Below, one piece after another: positions 7,385-14,773 of a DNA stretch of 15,165 nt; position 1 is the first letter of the stretch, and every line of letters begins with the position of its first letter. The notes under the pieces were generated by a model. The model had not been told where the DNA came from, made no database searches, and saw only the letters and a program-made list of their open reading frames with translations. Location of the stretch: assembly GCA_050944055.1 (NCBI GenBank), contig JBMNQI010000053.1, forward strand, positions 1 to 15,165, in the 5' to 3' direction. The stretch is from JBMNQI01 sp050944055 (GTDB taxonomy: Bacteria > Bacillota > Clostridia > Oscillospirales > Oscillospiraceae). The position numbers and the translations under genes were made by a program.

Positions 7385-10300
7385 ATGGAACTGACTGATA
7401 AGCAGCTTATTCCCATACTTAAATCAAAGCTGATCGCCCCCGAGCTGACCGATAAAGCCCTTTTTACGGAGCGTCTGAGGGTGCTCGGCATCGGGCGGAA
7501 CCGATGCAGTCTTATAACGGCCCCCGCGGGCAGCGGCAAGAGCACCGCCGTTCTGCTTGCGCTTGCCGGAGTCGACGCGCAGGTGTGCTGGTACCGGCTG
7601 GAGCCGGAGGACGGCCGGCTCGCGGTATTTGCCGCTCATTTAATCCATACGCTTTTCCAAAGAGTTCCCGATCAGAGCCGCATCCAAAGCCTCAATATGC
7701 TGACCGCCTTGAATGACCTGAGCCTTTTCAACGCCGTGCTCTGTCATGATGCCTGGGAGTTTTTCGGCGGGAGTAATGACACGATCTATCTTGTGCTTGA
7801 CAATTTTCATCATGCCGTCAACCAGCCCGAGATTATCGAATGCGTGCGGTATATGCTCTCCAATATGCCGCCCGGCGTGCGCCTGATTATCACCTCGCGG
7901 CGGCAAACCGGCCTTGAGGCGGGGTGCGCGCTCACTGAAGGCGTTGCCGCCTTCGGAACGGCTGAGCTGCGCTTCACATTCGACGAGACCCGACAGTTCT
8001 GCCGGGAGAAGTTCGGCGTTGCCGCGGATAATAATGCCTGTAGACGCCTGCATGAGGTTTCCGAAGGCTGGATAGCTGGCATTGTGATGATACTAGCGGC
8101 ATATAAAGCCTCCGGCGCCGCGCATCTGGGAAGCTTCCTTGAGAAGAGTATGAACAATGAGGAATTGTTCGGTTATTTGACCCGAGAAACCCTGAAGTAT
8201 GAAGACGACAGCACGGTAAAGCTGCTTCTAAAGCTTGCGCTGCTTGAGGATTTCGGCGAAGGGGAGCTGTCGGGAGTTTTCGGCATTGCCGATTCAAAAA
8301 GCTTCATAAGCGATTTGGCGGCACGGAATCTTTATCTGACAAAAACTATAACCGGCAGCGGAACTGTTTTCCGCTTTCATTCGCTCTATAAAAACGCTTT
8401 GGCCGCCATGGGGCGCGATATTTTTGGAGCTTCGGGCCTGCGTGAGCTTCAGCTTGAAATTGCCGGATATTACTTAGCCTCCGGCGAGGTTCAAAGGGCG
8501 GTCCGGCACTATCTCGCCGCGGGTGAGACGGACAGGGCGGCCGATGTGATAGGAAGCTGCGGAGACCGCATGTTGAACGAGGGGGCGACCGAAACACTTA
8601 AAACGATGGTCGAAAGCTTCCCTGAAACGTATCGCGAGCATCATCCATATCTTCTGATGTACGACGGCGTGACCAGTAAACGGATTGATTTCAATCGCGC
8701 TATAAGCTGCCTCGACAGAGCCCGAGATCTGTTTGAAGCGGCGGGGAATAATGCCATGCGCATCAAAACCTGCCTGTTCCTTATGATGACCTGCGTCTAC
8801 CAGAACCGTCTGGATATCGTAAAAAAAGTGGTGCGGGAGCTTCAAACCATTCCCGGAGCCATGGAAGATGAGCTGTGCATGCGTTCCCTGATGCTGCTGT
8901 CGCTTGCGGAGGCCACGCTGAGCGAGAATTTTCAAAAAGGGAACGCCCTGTTTTCGGCGCTGAGGAATCTGAGTTTAGACCAGGAGGAACGCTGCGGGGC
9001 CTATCTGTACGGGTGCGCGCTGCGGCACAGGCAGGGAGATCTGGAGGGAGCGCTTAAGATACTCGATAACCTGTTTACCTCGACTCTTGTCAAGCTCGAT
9101 TTATACTGGCGTTCTTTTGCGCTATCGCTGCGCAGCCGCGTTTTACTGCTCAAAGCAGAGTTTGCTGCGGCCGGTGATAATGTGCGGGAGCTTTTGGAGA
9201 TGGGGGAGCGGTATGCGCATCATTATTCCAATGCAAACGGCAGGTATTATCTGGCCCTGATTAAATACCTGACGCAGGATACGGAAAGCGCAATCCGCCA
9301 TATCTGCAGTGCGCAGAGGGACTATATGGCGTTTGAAAACGGCGCCCGCGCCAATCTGTGCAAACTTCATTACTACCTTTGGATTAGCGGGACCGAAGAT
9401 TCCGCCGCGCCATCCCAGGTCCTTGACGCCTATAAGGAGCTCATGGCCATGAATCCGGGGCAGGGCGACGACGATCTGGCCGCATCTCTTGCGGGTGCGG
9501 CCTTACGGGAATGCGGGGAATATGAACAGGCTGAAAAGCTTCTCTTGCGTTCTTTCACTAGAAGCACAGAGAAAAACGTCATGCAATCCGCCGCCGGCAC
9601 AGCTTTGCACCTGGCAAGGCTCTATTTTGAAACCGGCGACCTTGAAAAAGGCACGTCATACTTGAGGAAGTGCTTCCATATCTGCGTTGAAAACGATTAT
9701 TCGGTGTTTTATGACATGCATTTTCCCACCCTCGCAGCTATGTGCGCCCGTGCCGTCAAAGCGAACATTCAGACGGTTTTTCTCCGTTCCATAATCCGGA
9801 AATACTTTGGCGCGTCGGCGGAGAAGCATCTTCTTAAGCATGCGGATGCGCTTCATTCCTCAGACACCGTACAGATATTTCTGCGTAAGTTTTCCCGCGC
9901 CGGGAAACAGGCTTCAATAAAGTATATTTATATTGAGCTTTTCGGCGGGTTGCGGATAACGGCGGACGGCGCATCGCTTGACGAAAGCGCGTTTAAGACC
10001 CGAAAGATCTCGGGAATTATCAAATACCTGCTTCTCAATAAGGACGTTTACATATCGCGGGAAACGCTTGCCGCTGTTTTTTGGCCGGATTCCGAAAAGA
10101 AAGCCGCTTTGAACTCACTTCGGGTAGCTCTTTGCGAGATCCGAAAAGTACTCTCCCGCATCGGAGTTTCTTTTGAGGATGCTTCCCCCCTAATTACCGA
10201 AGAGGAGCGCGGGTTTATCATATTAAAGGATTGTAAAACAGACGTTGCTTTATTTATCGAATTATTTCAAAAATCCAAAGCGGGGAATGCGGAAGAGAAA

Positions 10301-10621
10301 AAGGCCGCGCTGCTTGAGATGATTGACCTGTATAAGGACGGGCTTCTGCCTCAGGATATCTATGACGATTACACGACCATGGACAGGGAATACTTCAGCG
10401 CCATGTTTTTTGAAGCGGCGCATAAAGCGGCGGCGCTCCTAATCCGGGAATCGGATTTTAAAGCCGCCGAAACTCTTTTGCTTCGCATAATAAAACTTGA
10501 CTCCTATAACGAGCACGCCTATAAAACCCTGATCCGCCTCTATAGGCAGACCGGGCAGCCCCAGCTGGCGGATTCCTTATCCAGGCAATTTGAAAAAAGA
10601 TACGAAAAAGAAATGCGGTAA
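7385..10621 (+). CDS. STAND-ATPase/TPR transcriptional regulator with C-terminal SARP winged helix and BTAD domain
   Basis: 1078 residues, no signal peptide or membrane segment. The N terminus is a MalT/STAND-like NTPase: Walker A APAGSGKST (46-54), Walker B IYLVLDNFHH (D139) and the sensor segment RLIITSRR (about 166-173). Residues about 380-830 are helical and TPR-like (for example YLASGEVQRAVRHYLAAGE, ALRECGEYEQAEKLLLRSF), the usual ligand-sensing superhelix. From about 846 a winged helix of the OmpR/SARP type follows (ELFGGLRI..., then FWPDSEKKAALNSLRVALCEIRKVL). It leads into a bacterial transcriptional activator domain from about 953 (LFIELFQKSK ... AAETLLLRIIKLDSYNEHAYKTLIRLYRQTGQ). 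AfsR-type SARPs carry the winged helix and BTAD at the N terminus; here they replace the C-terminal LuxR helix-turn-helix of MalT-like proteins. GAAAGGA (7368-7374) precedes the ATG by 10 nt. It lies between two promoters bearing the same tandem repeat and probably activates both SLH genes. Confidence 0.88.
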   Translation: MELTDKQLIPILKSKLIAPELTDKALFTERLRVLGIGRNRCSLITAPAGSGKSTAVLLALAGVDAQVCWYRLEPEDGRLAVFAAHLIHTLFQRVPDQSRIQSLNMLTALNDLSLFNAVLCHDAWEFFGGSNDTIYLVLDNFHHAVNQPEIIECVRYMLSNMPPGVRLIITSRRQTGLEAGCALTEGVAAFGTAELRFTFDETRQFCREKFGVAADNNACRRLHEVSEGWIAGIVMILAAYKASGAAHLGSFLEKSMNNEELFGYLTRETLKYEDDSTVKLLLKLALLEDFGEGELSGVFGIADSKSFISDLAARNLYLTKTITGSGTVFRFHSLYKNALAAMGRDIFGASGLRELQLEIAGYYLASGEVQRAVRHYLAAGETDRAADVIGSCGDRMLNEGATETLKTMVESFPETYREHHPYLLMYDGVTSKRIDFNRAISCLDRARDLFEAAGNNAMRIKTCLFLMMTCVYQNRLDIVKKVVRELQTIPGAMEDELCMRSLMLLSLAEATLSENFQKGNALFSALRNLSLDQEERCGAYLYGCALRHRQGDLEGALKILDNLFTSTLVKLDLYWRSFALSLRSRVLLLKAEFAAAGDNVRELLEMGERYAHHYSNANGRYYLALIKYLTQDTESAIRHICSAQRDYMAFENGARANLCKLHYYLWISGTEDSAAPSQVLDAYKELMAMNPGQGDDDLAASLAGAALRECGEYEQAEKLLLRSFTRSTEKNVMQSAAGTALHLARLYFETGDLEKGTSYLRKCFHICVENDYSVFYDMHFPTLAAMCARAVKANIQTVFLRSIIRKYFGASAEKHLLKHADALHSSDTVQIFLRKFSRAGKQASIKYIYIELFGGLRITADGASLDESAFKTRKISGIIKYLLLNKDVYISRETLAAVFWPDSEKKAALNSLRVALCEIRKVLSRIGVSFEDASPLITEEERGFIILKDCKTDVALFIELFQKSKAGNAEEKKAALLEMIDLYKDGLLPQDIYDDYTTMDREYFSAMFFEAAHKAAALLIRESDFKAAETLLLRIIKLDSYNEHAYKTLIRLYRQTGQPQLADSLSRQFEKRYEKEMR

Positions 10622-10640
10622 TAGATGTGAGAGGCATAAG

Positions 10641-10668
10641 CGGTCCCTGAATATCCGGGGGCCGTTTT
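10641..10668 (+). terminator. Intrinsic terminator of the regulator gene
   Basis: CGGTCCC (10641-10647) pairs with GGGGCCG (10658-10664), with one G-U pair and a 10-nt loop, followed directly by TTTT and then GCCTCTT. An outer GAGGCA/TGCCTC pairing (10631-10636 with 10668-10673) could extend it. It begins 19 bp after the regulator stop. Confidence 0.6.
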
Positions 10669-10715
10669 GCCTCTTCGTGCACGGTATATACAAAGCTTTT
10701 CTGTCTCATACCGGG

Positions 10716-10750
10716 GATTTAATGCTGATTTAATGCGGGCGCTCCATAAT
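10716..10750 (+). promoter_or_regulatory. SARP-type tandem-repeat promoter of the DNRLRE/SLH gene
   Basis: GATTTAATGCT (10716-10726) and GATTTAATGCG (10727-10737) form a tandem repeat with an 11-bp period. The conserved ATTTAATGC of the second copy ends at 10736; 8 bp later is CATAAT (10745-10750) as -10. The -35 position (10722-10727, ATGCTG) has no consensus. Sequence, orientation and spacing match the promoter at 7267-7301. The predicted leader to the ATG at 10838 is about 80 nt. Confidence 0.7.
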
Positions 10751-10837
10751 TGTTGCGCGGCGTCACAAGCAAAAGGATGCCGGATGGCTTTTGTGTTTTT
10801 GACAGCCTGCAATAAATTATGGAAAGGAAGGTATTCC

Positions 10838-12331
10838 ATGAGATTAAAAGTATTGATTTCATTTTTGGTTCTGACCGCCATGCTGTTTTCAATGACCGCC
10901 GCGTTTGCAGCGCCGGCGCCTCCGCCGGATGTAGCCCCCGTCGTCCTGATGGCAGCCGTCGAGGCGACGTCCTCGGCATATGTATCTGAAGCACATCCGA
11001 CAACGAATATAAATGATCAGGCTCTGGGCGTGGGAACTGATGCATCCGGAAAGCTGAGAGTATCGTTAATACGCTTTTATCCGATCATGGAAGCGGACGG
11101 CGGCCCCCTGCCCGACGGCGCGGAGATTACAGGCGCGTCTATAAGGCTGTATAAGTCCAATCTGAGAGAGGGGACAGTCACTGTCTGCAAACTGAGCGGC
11201 AGTTTTGACGAGGAAACGGTGACCTGGCAAACAAAGCCGGCTTACAAAACGGTCGGCGGCGCTCTTATGGACATCGGTTCAGCGGATATCGCCGATGATC
11301 CCGGATGGTACAGCATTCCTGTCCCGGCTGACGTGGTGGAAACGTGGGCGGGCTCTTCCGCAGATAACCGGGGCGTTGCCGTCGTCCCCGAATGGGACGA
11401 CGCGTCCAACACCATATACTTTCGGAGCGACGATCATGCCGACTGTCCGCCCACACTTATGATCAGCTATACCGTCCCTCAATCCGACACCATTCCGTGT
11501 GCTCTTACATACACTGTGAGCCCCGAAAACCCGACAGAGGGCGAGCTTGTGACAATCACCGTCCGCGCGACCGACAACAAGGCCCTCTCATATGCGGCTA
11601 TCATGCGCGGCCCCGCCATACTGGCAAGGCAGGAGGCCGAGGGCACAGAGCAGAGGACGCTCACGGTCTCCTATACCGAAGTAGCCTCCGCGCCCTCCAT
11701 GTCTTACACAATCGTCGCCGACGACATTGATTCCCCGCCTCCCGTCAGCCGGGACGTCACGGTTGCTGTCGCGGAATCGATGCCGGACGCATACGATCCC
11801 AGTACAGCGAGCGGCTGGGCCGTATCCGAAATCGAGCGGGCGATAGAATCCGGTTTGACGGTCGATGAAATATTGAGCAATTTTCAGAAGGATATCACGC
11901 GCCGGGAGTTTTGCCAGATCTCGGTCAAACTCTACGAGAAGATGACCGGCAGAACCGCCTCGCCGGCCGCTCCAAATCCCTTCACCGACACCAGCGACCC
12001 GGAGATTCTCAAGGCCTATAATCTGGGGATCACAAAGGGCGTCGCCCCGGACCGCTTCGCGCCGGACCTGCCCATCACGCGCCAGGAGATCTGCGTGATG
12101 CTCACGCGCGCCCTGAAAGCCGCCATACCCACCCTGAATACCAGCGTGACCGACCCGACCGTCTTTGCCGACGAAAAGGAGATAGCGGACTGGGCGATTA
12201 TAGCCGTCCGGTATATGAACAGCAGGGGCATTATGAGGGGCGTGGGAAGCAACACGATAAACCCGCTCGGCAATACCACGAGGGAACAGGCGATTGCCCT
12301 AGTGCTGAGAACCTACGAAGCCTTCCTCTGA
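10838..12331 (+). CDS. Secreted DNRLRE-like / Ig-like protein with three C-terminal SLH repeats
   Basis: 497 residues from the ATG at 10838, chosen because GGAAAGGAAGG (10821-10831) lies 6 bp upstream and a signal peptide follows directly (MRLKVLISFLVLTAMLFSM, cleavage near AAFA at 24). The frame is open further upstream to 10667, but that part would run through the promoter. About 40-213 resembles DNRLRE / CBM-type beta-sandwich modules: SSAYVSEAHPTTNINDQ, LIRFYPI, GAEITGASIRLYK, ETVTWQTKP, a long VxxTWAG-type segment and TIYFRSDD. About 215-312 is an Ig-like domain (LTYTVSPENPTEGELVTITV). Three SLH repeats follow at about 321, 382 (PFTDTSDPEILKAYNLGITKG) and 443 (VFADEKEIADWAIIAVRYMNSRGIMRG); the first is degenerate. 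It is probably a wall-bound surface protein that binds a carbohydrate or matrix; no catalytic residues are recognised. It shares its tandem-repeat promoter type with the other complete SLH gene. Confidence 0.85.
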   Translation: MRLKVLISFLVLTAMLFSMTAAFAAPAPPPDVAPVVLMAAVEATSSAYVSEAHPTTNINDQALGVGTDASGKLRVSLIRFYPIMEADGGPLPDGAEITGASIRLYKSNLREGTVTVCKLSGSFDEETVTWQTKPAYKTVGGALMDIGSADIADDPGWYSIPVPADVVETWAGSSADNRGVAVVPEWDDASNTIYFRSDDHADCPPTLMISYTVPQSDTIPCALTYTVSPENPTEGELVTITVRATDNKALSYAAIMRGPAILARQEAEGTEQRTLTVSYTEVASAPSMSYTIVADDIDSPPPVSRDVTVAVAESMPDAYDPSTASGWAVSEIERAIESGLTVDEILSNFQKDITRREFCQISVKLYEKMTGRTASPAAPNPFTDTSDPEILKAYNLGITKGVAPDRFAPDLPITRQEICVMLTRALKAAIPTLNTSVTDPTVFADEKEIADWAIIAVRYMNSRGIMRGVGSNTINPLGNTTREQAIALVLRTYEAFL

Positions 12332-12416
12332 TAACGGCTTCAGGATTCAGGAAGGCTTCTGGCCGACCAGCTGTTAATGCGGACGAAACCGTGCATCCCC
12401 GTCTTATATAAGTCAT

Positions 12417-12470
12417 GCAGGAATAGGCGCTTGATTTGGGTTAAATTCTGCCTTGCGTGCCTATTCCTGC
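12417..12470 (+). terminator. Hairpin with T-rich tail after the DNRLRE/SLH gene
   Basis: GCAGGAATAGGC (12417-12428) pairs perfectly with 12459-12470, followed by TGTTATTTTC. The loop is 30 nt long and the structure lies 86 bp after the stop, so it is weaker than a textbook terminator. A second perfect 11-bp inverted repeat (12317-12327 with 12349-12359) overlaps the stop codon but has no T-tract. Confidence 0.45.
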
Positions 12471-12545
12471 TGTTATTTTCCTCCTATCTCTCAAACACGT
12501 GTATTATTGTCCTGCATAAAAACAGTGTGCCGGAAGGGACGAAGC

Positions 12546-12574
12546 TTGACAAAACCGACGCCCCGGGTCATAAT
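12546..12574 (+). promoter_or_regulatory. Near-consensus sigma-A promoter of the EamA gene
   Basis: TTGACA (12546-12551), a 17-bp spacer and CATAAT (12569-12574). The predicted transcript start falls at about 12580-12583, coinciding with the ATG at 12583. This is the closest match to consensus seen in the window. Confidence 0.7.
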
Positions 12575-12582
12575 TCCCTTGT

Positions 12583-13485
12583 ATGACAAAAACAGACATA
12601 AAAAAAGCATATGTATTTATAGCCGGGGCTGCAATACTCTGGGGAGCGATTGGGATCTTCGTACGGCGCCTGACGGCTGAAGGCCTGACGAACGAGCAGG
12701 CCATATTTATCAGGGTCACGGTCGCCGCCGCCGTGATGGTCATAGTTGCGCTTATACGCGGCCCGGCCCTTCTCCGGATTCGTCTGCGCGACATCTGGAT
12801 TTTTATCGGCACCGGGGGCGTCGGCATAGCTATAGACAACATATTTTATTTCCGGGCTATCGAGCTGACCTCAATGTCGACGGCAGCTATGCTCATGTAT
12901 ACGGCCCCCATATTCGTTATGCTGATGAGCGCCCTGTTTTACGGGGAAAGAATTACGCGGCGCAAGCTTCTGTGCCTGTTTCTAGCCGTATCGGGCAGCA
13001 TCTTTATCTCCAACGTCTTTTCGCAGGGCCCTGACGCTTTCCCGGCGGCAGGCGTTCTCTGCGGCATAGCCTCCGGCCTTGGGTACGCGCTCTATTCCAT
13101 AATCGCGGTTTACGGCCTGCGCAGATACGATACGTTTACGGTGACTGCCTACACATTCGTTTTTGCAGCCATAACCTCCGCCGCATTCGCAAAGCCGTGG
13201 CTTATATTCACCGAACACGCGACATATTCTGTTTTGCTCAACGGCCTGGGACTCGGCGTACTCTGCTGTACGCTTCCTTACTTCCTGTACACGCGCGGCC
13301 TGCGTGACGCCGAGGCAGGGCGCGCGTCGATAACCGCGTCAATTGAGCCGCTCGCCGCGACGGTTTTCGGATTTCTGTTCTTCGATGAAAAGCCGACTCT
13401 CATGACGCTTATAGGCATTCTCCTCATTATCGGCTCCATAGTAATACTCAACCTCAATATAAAACTAAGAACCCATAAGCGTTAA
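12583..13485 (+). CDS. EamA / DMT-superfamily transporter
   Basis: 300 residues with about ten hydrophobic segments in two EamA halves (about 8-140 and 155-292). Family features are the opening AAILWGAIGIFVRRL, the first-half ELTSMSTAAMLMYTAPIFVML followed by FYGERITRRK (about 94-130), and the second-half GLRDAEAGRASITASIEPL followed by FFDEKPT (about 239-272), ending in a hydrophobic helix and a basic tail. Such proteins are usually inner-membrane exporters of amino acids or other metabolites; the substrate is unknown. The ATG is directly preceded by CTTGT and has no ribosome binding site, and the predicted transcript start coincides with it, so the mRNA looks leaderless. No better start exists downstream before the first membrane helix. 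The opine-dehydrogenase-like gene follows after 95 bp with its own promoter. Confidence 0.88.
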   Translation: MTKTDIKKAYVFIAGAAILWGAIGIFVRRLTAEGLTNEQAIFIRVTVAAAVMVIVALIRGPALLRIRLRDIWIFIGTGGVGIAIDNIFYFRAIELTSMSTAAMLMYTAPIFVMLMSALFYGERITRRKLLCLFLAVSGSIFISNVFSQGPDAFPAAGVLCGIASGLGYALYSIIAVYGLRRYDTFTVTAYTFVFAAITSAAFAKPWLIFTEHATYSVLLNGLGLGVLCCTLPYFLYTRGLRDAEAGRASITASIEPLAATVFGFLFFDEKPTLMTLIGILLIIGSIVILNLNIKLRTHKR

Positions 13486-13506
13486 ATTTTGTTACTGAAA
13501 CTTAAC

Positions 13507-13535
13507 TTGTGCAAAGAACTTATGCGGTGTATACT
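13507..13535 (+). promoter_or_regulatory. Promoter of the opine-dehydrogenase-like gene
   Basis: TTGTGC (13507-13512), a 17-bp spacer and TATACT (13530-13535). The transcript would start near 13542, inside the direct repeat at 13539-13559, leaving a leader of about 40 nt with GAGGG at 13570-13574. Confidence 0.55.
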
Positions 13536-13538
13536 AAT

Positions 13539-13559
13539 AGTACAAAAAGCAGTACAAAA
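13539..13559. repeat. AGTACAAAA direct repeat at the transcript start
   Basis: AGTACAAAA occurs at 13539-13547 and again at 13551-13559, a 12-bp period, just downstream of the -10 box. It may be an operator or a leader-RNA element. The repeat is short and AT-rich, so chance is possible. Confidence 0.35.
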
Positions 13560-13580
13560 TGACGAATATGAGGGACTATT

Positions 13581-14654
13581 ATGCTTGACAAGAGGAAGAT
13601 TGCCGTAATCAGTACGGGCAACGGGGGGCAGTCCATGGCTGCCTATTTTTCGCACCTCGGCTATAGAGTGGCTTTATACGCGAGAGAAGCCGAGCGCGTT
13701 AAAATGTTTAAGAACAACCATTTTGTGATAGACGGTATACTCCAGGCGGAGACCGATATTGAGCTTATAAGCTGCGACATGGAGGAAATTATCAGGGACG
13801 CGCATCTTATCATGGTGACGACGCCGTCGCAGTATCACCACATTATTGCCCGGGAAATCGCGCCGCATTTGGAGGAGGGCCAGATAGTCGTCCTCAATCC
13901 CGGGCGCACGCTTGGGACCTTCGTATTTGACAAGGTGCTCCGCGAGACAGGCGGGGACGAGGCGGCTGAAAAAGTCATCCTGGCCGAAACGGACACGTTT
14001 GCATTTACCTGCCGCTGCGTCGCTGTCGGAAGGCCGATGATATTCTTTATTAAGACGGACGTCATTGCCGCCGCGCACAGGCCGGAGGACAACCAGAAGG
14101 TCAGAGACGCGCTTCACCCTATTTTCAGCGACATAAGAATGGCGCCTAATGTGCTCCATACCAGCATGTGCAACATAGGCATGGTGTTTCATCCCCTGCC
14201 TATACTGCTGAACATTACGCGCGTAGAGGCCAAGGAGAACTTCCTTTTTTACATGGAGGGCATATCGCCGCTGGTGGCCAACATTCTTGAGAAGATAGAC
14301 GATGAGCGCGTCAACGTAGCGGCCGCGCTTGGAATAAAGACGCCGAACGCAATTGAGTGGCTGTGGGAGCGCTACGGGTCCACGGGCGCGAACCTCTATA
14401 CGGCGATCCAGAACACACATGCCTATTCGCAGATAATGGCTCCGACGGATATAGACACTAGGTATATTTTTGAGGATGTGCTGACAGGCCTCGTCCCTAT
14501 GTCCTGCCTCGGGAAGAATCTCGGCGTGCCGACTCCCATAATCGACTCCGCCATTAATTGGGCCTCAACGGTATATCATCTCGATTTCTTCTCCCTGGGG
14601 AGAAACGAGGAAAACATCGACTTTGAAGCAGTGCTCAAAGCCGCGGGGAAGTAA
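13581..14654 (+). CDS. NAD(P)-dependent octopine/nopaline dehydrogenase family enzyme
   Basis: 357 residues, the usual length for the family. The N-terminal Rossmann fold has IAVISTGNGGQSMAAYF (7-23), the G-N-G-G form typical of opine dehydrogenases; R35 ends the second strand region, which may hint at NADP(H) use. The C-terminal Octopine_DH domain contains NIGMVFHPLPILLN with the likely catalytic H204, and DIDTRYIFEDVLTGLVP (about 290-306) with candidate partner acids D290 and D292, then GVPTPIIDSAI. Family enzymes reductively condense an amino acid with a 2-oxo acid, or run the reverse reaction; the substrates here are not known. It is cytoplasmic. GAGGG (13570-13574) lies 6 bp before the ATG. 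It follows the EamA gene but has its own promoter and terminator. It lacks the length and features of the staphylopine dehydrogenase (CntM) group. The minus-strand 248-residue frame at 13674-14420 is a shadow. Confidence 0.85.
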   Translation: MLDKRKIAVISTGNGGQSMAAYFSHLGYRVALYAREAERVKMFKNNHFVIDGILQAETDIELISCDMEEIIRDAHLIMVTTPSQYHHIIAREIAPHLEEGQIVVLNPGRTLGTFVFDKVLRETGGDEAAEKVILAETDTFAFTCRCVAVGRPMIFFIKTDVIAAAHRPEDNQKVRDALHPIFSDIRMAPNVLHTSMCNIGMVFHPLPILLNITRVEAKENFLFYMEGISPLVANILEKIDDERVNVAAALGIKTPNAIEWLWERYGSTGANLYTAIQNTHAYSQIMAPTDIDTRYIFEDVLTGLVPMSCLGKNLGVPTPIIDSAINWASTVYHLDFFSLGRNEENIDFEAVLKAAGK

Positions 14655-14667
14655 AATACCTGACGTT

Positions 14668-14707
14668 AAGCCGGAAACTCCGCGCCATTGGAGTTCCCGG
14701 CTTTTGT
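14668..14707 (+). terminator. Intrinsic terminator of the opine-dehydrogenase-like gene
   Basis: AAGCCGGAAACTCC (14668-14681) pairs with 14690-14703 with a single A-C mismatch and an 8-nt loop, followed by TTGTAACGTTTT. It begins 13 bp after the stop codon. Confidence 0.75.
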
Positions 14708-14739
14708 AACGTTTTGATTTTATCTGAATAAGAATACTA

Positions 14740-14748
14740 TGGTATATT
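14740..14748 (+). promoter_or_regulatory. Extended -10 promoter of the third SLH gene
   Basis: TGG followed by TATATT (14743-14748), within ATGGTATATTAT. The -35 position (14720-14725, TTATCT) is weak. A transcript from here would begin near 14755, about 26 nt before the ATG at 14781. The tandem ATTTAATGC repeat of the other two SLH genes is absent. Confidence 0.4.
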
Positions 14749-14773
14749 ATCTTAATAACTATTGAAAATTCTG

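Noticed and set aside
10667..10837. Upstream extension of the DNRLRE/SLH gene by 57 codons
   Set aside because: It would read through the tandem-repeat promoter and put non-signal sequence ahead of a perfect signal peptide that has its own strong ribosome binding site at 10821-10831.
12377..12586. 69-residue frame with a hydrophobic stretch before the EamA gene
   Set aside because: It has no ribosome binding site, runs through the hairpin at 12417-12470 and the EamA promoter, and resembles no family I know.
13674..14420. 248-residue minus-strand open frame
   Set aside because: It is antisense to the opine-dehydrogenase gene, which has a clear family match, start and terminator. The antisense frame has none.
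12583..14654. Staphylopine/pseudopaline-type metallophore cluster
   Set aside because: There is no nicotianamine-synthase-like gene or metal-opine importer in the window, and the enzyme is shorter than CntM and has octopine/nopaline dehydrogenase motifs.
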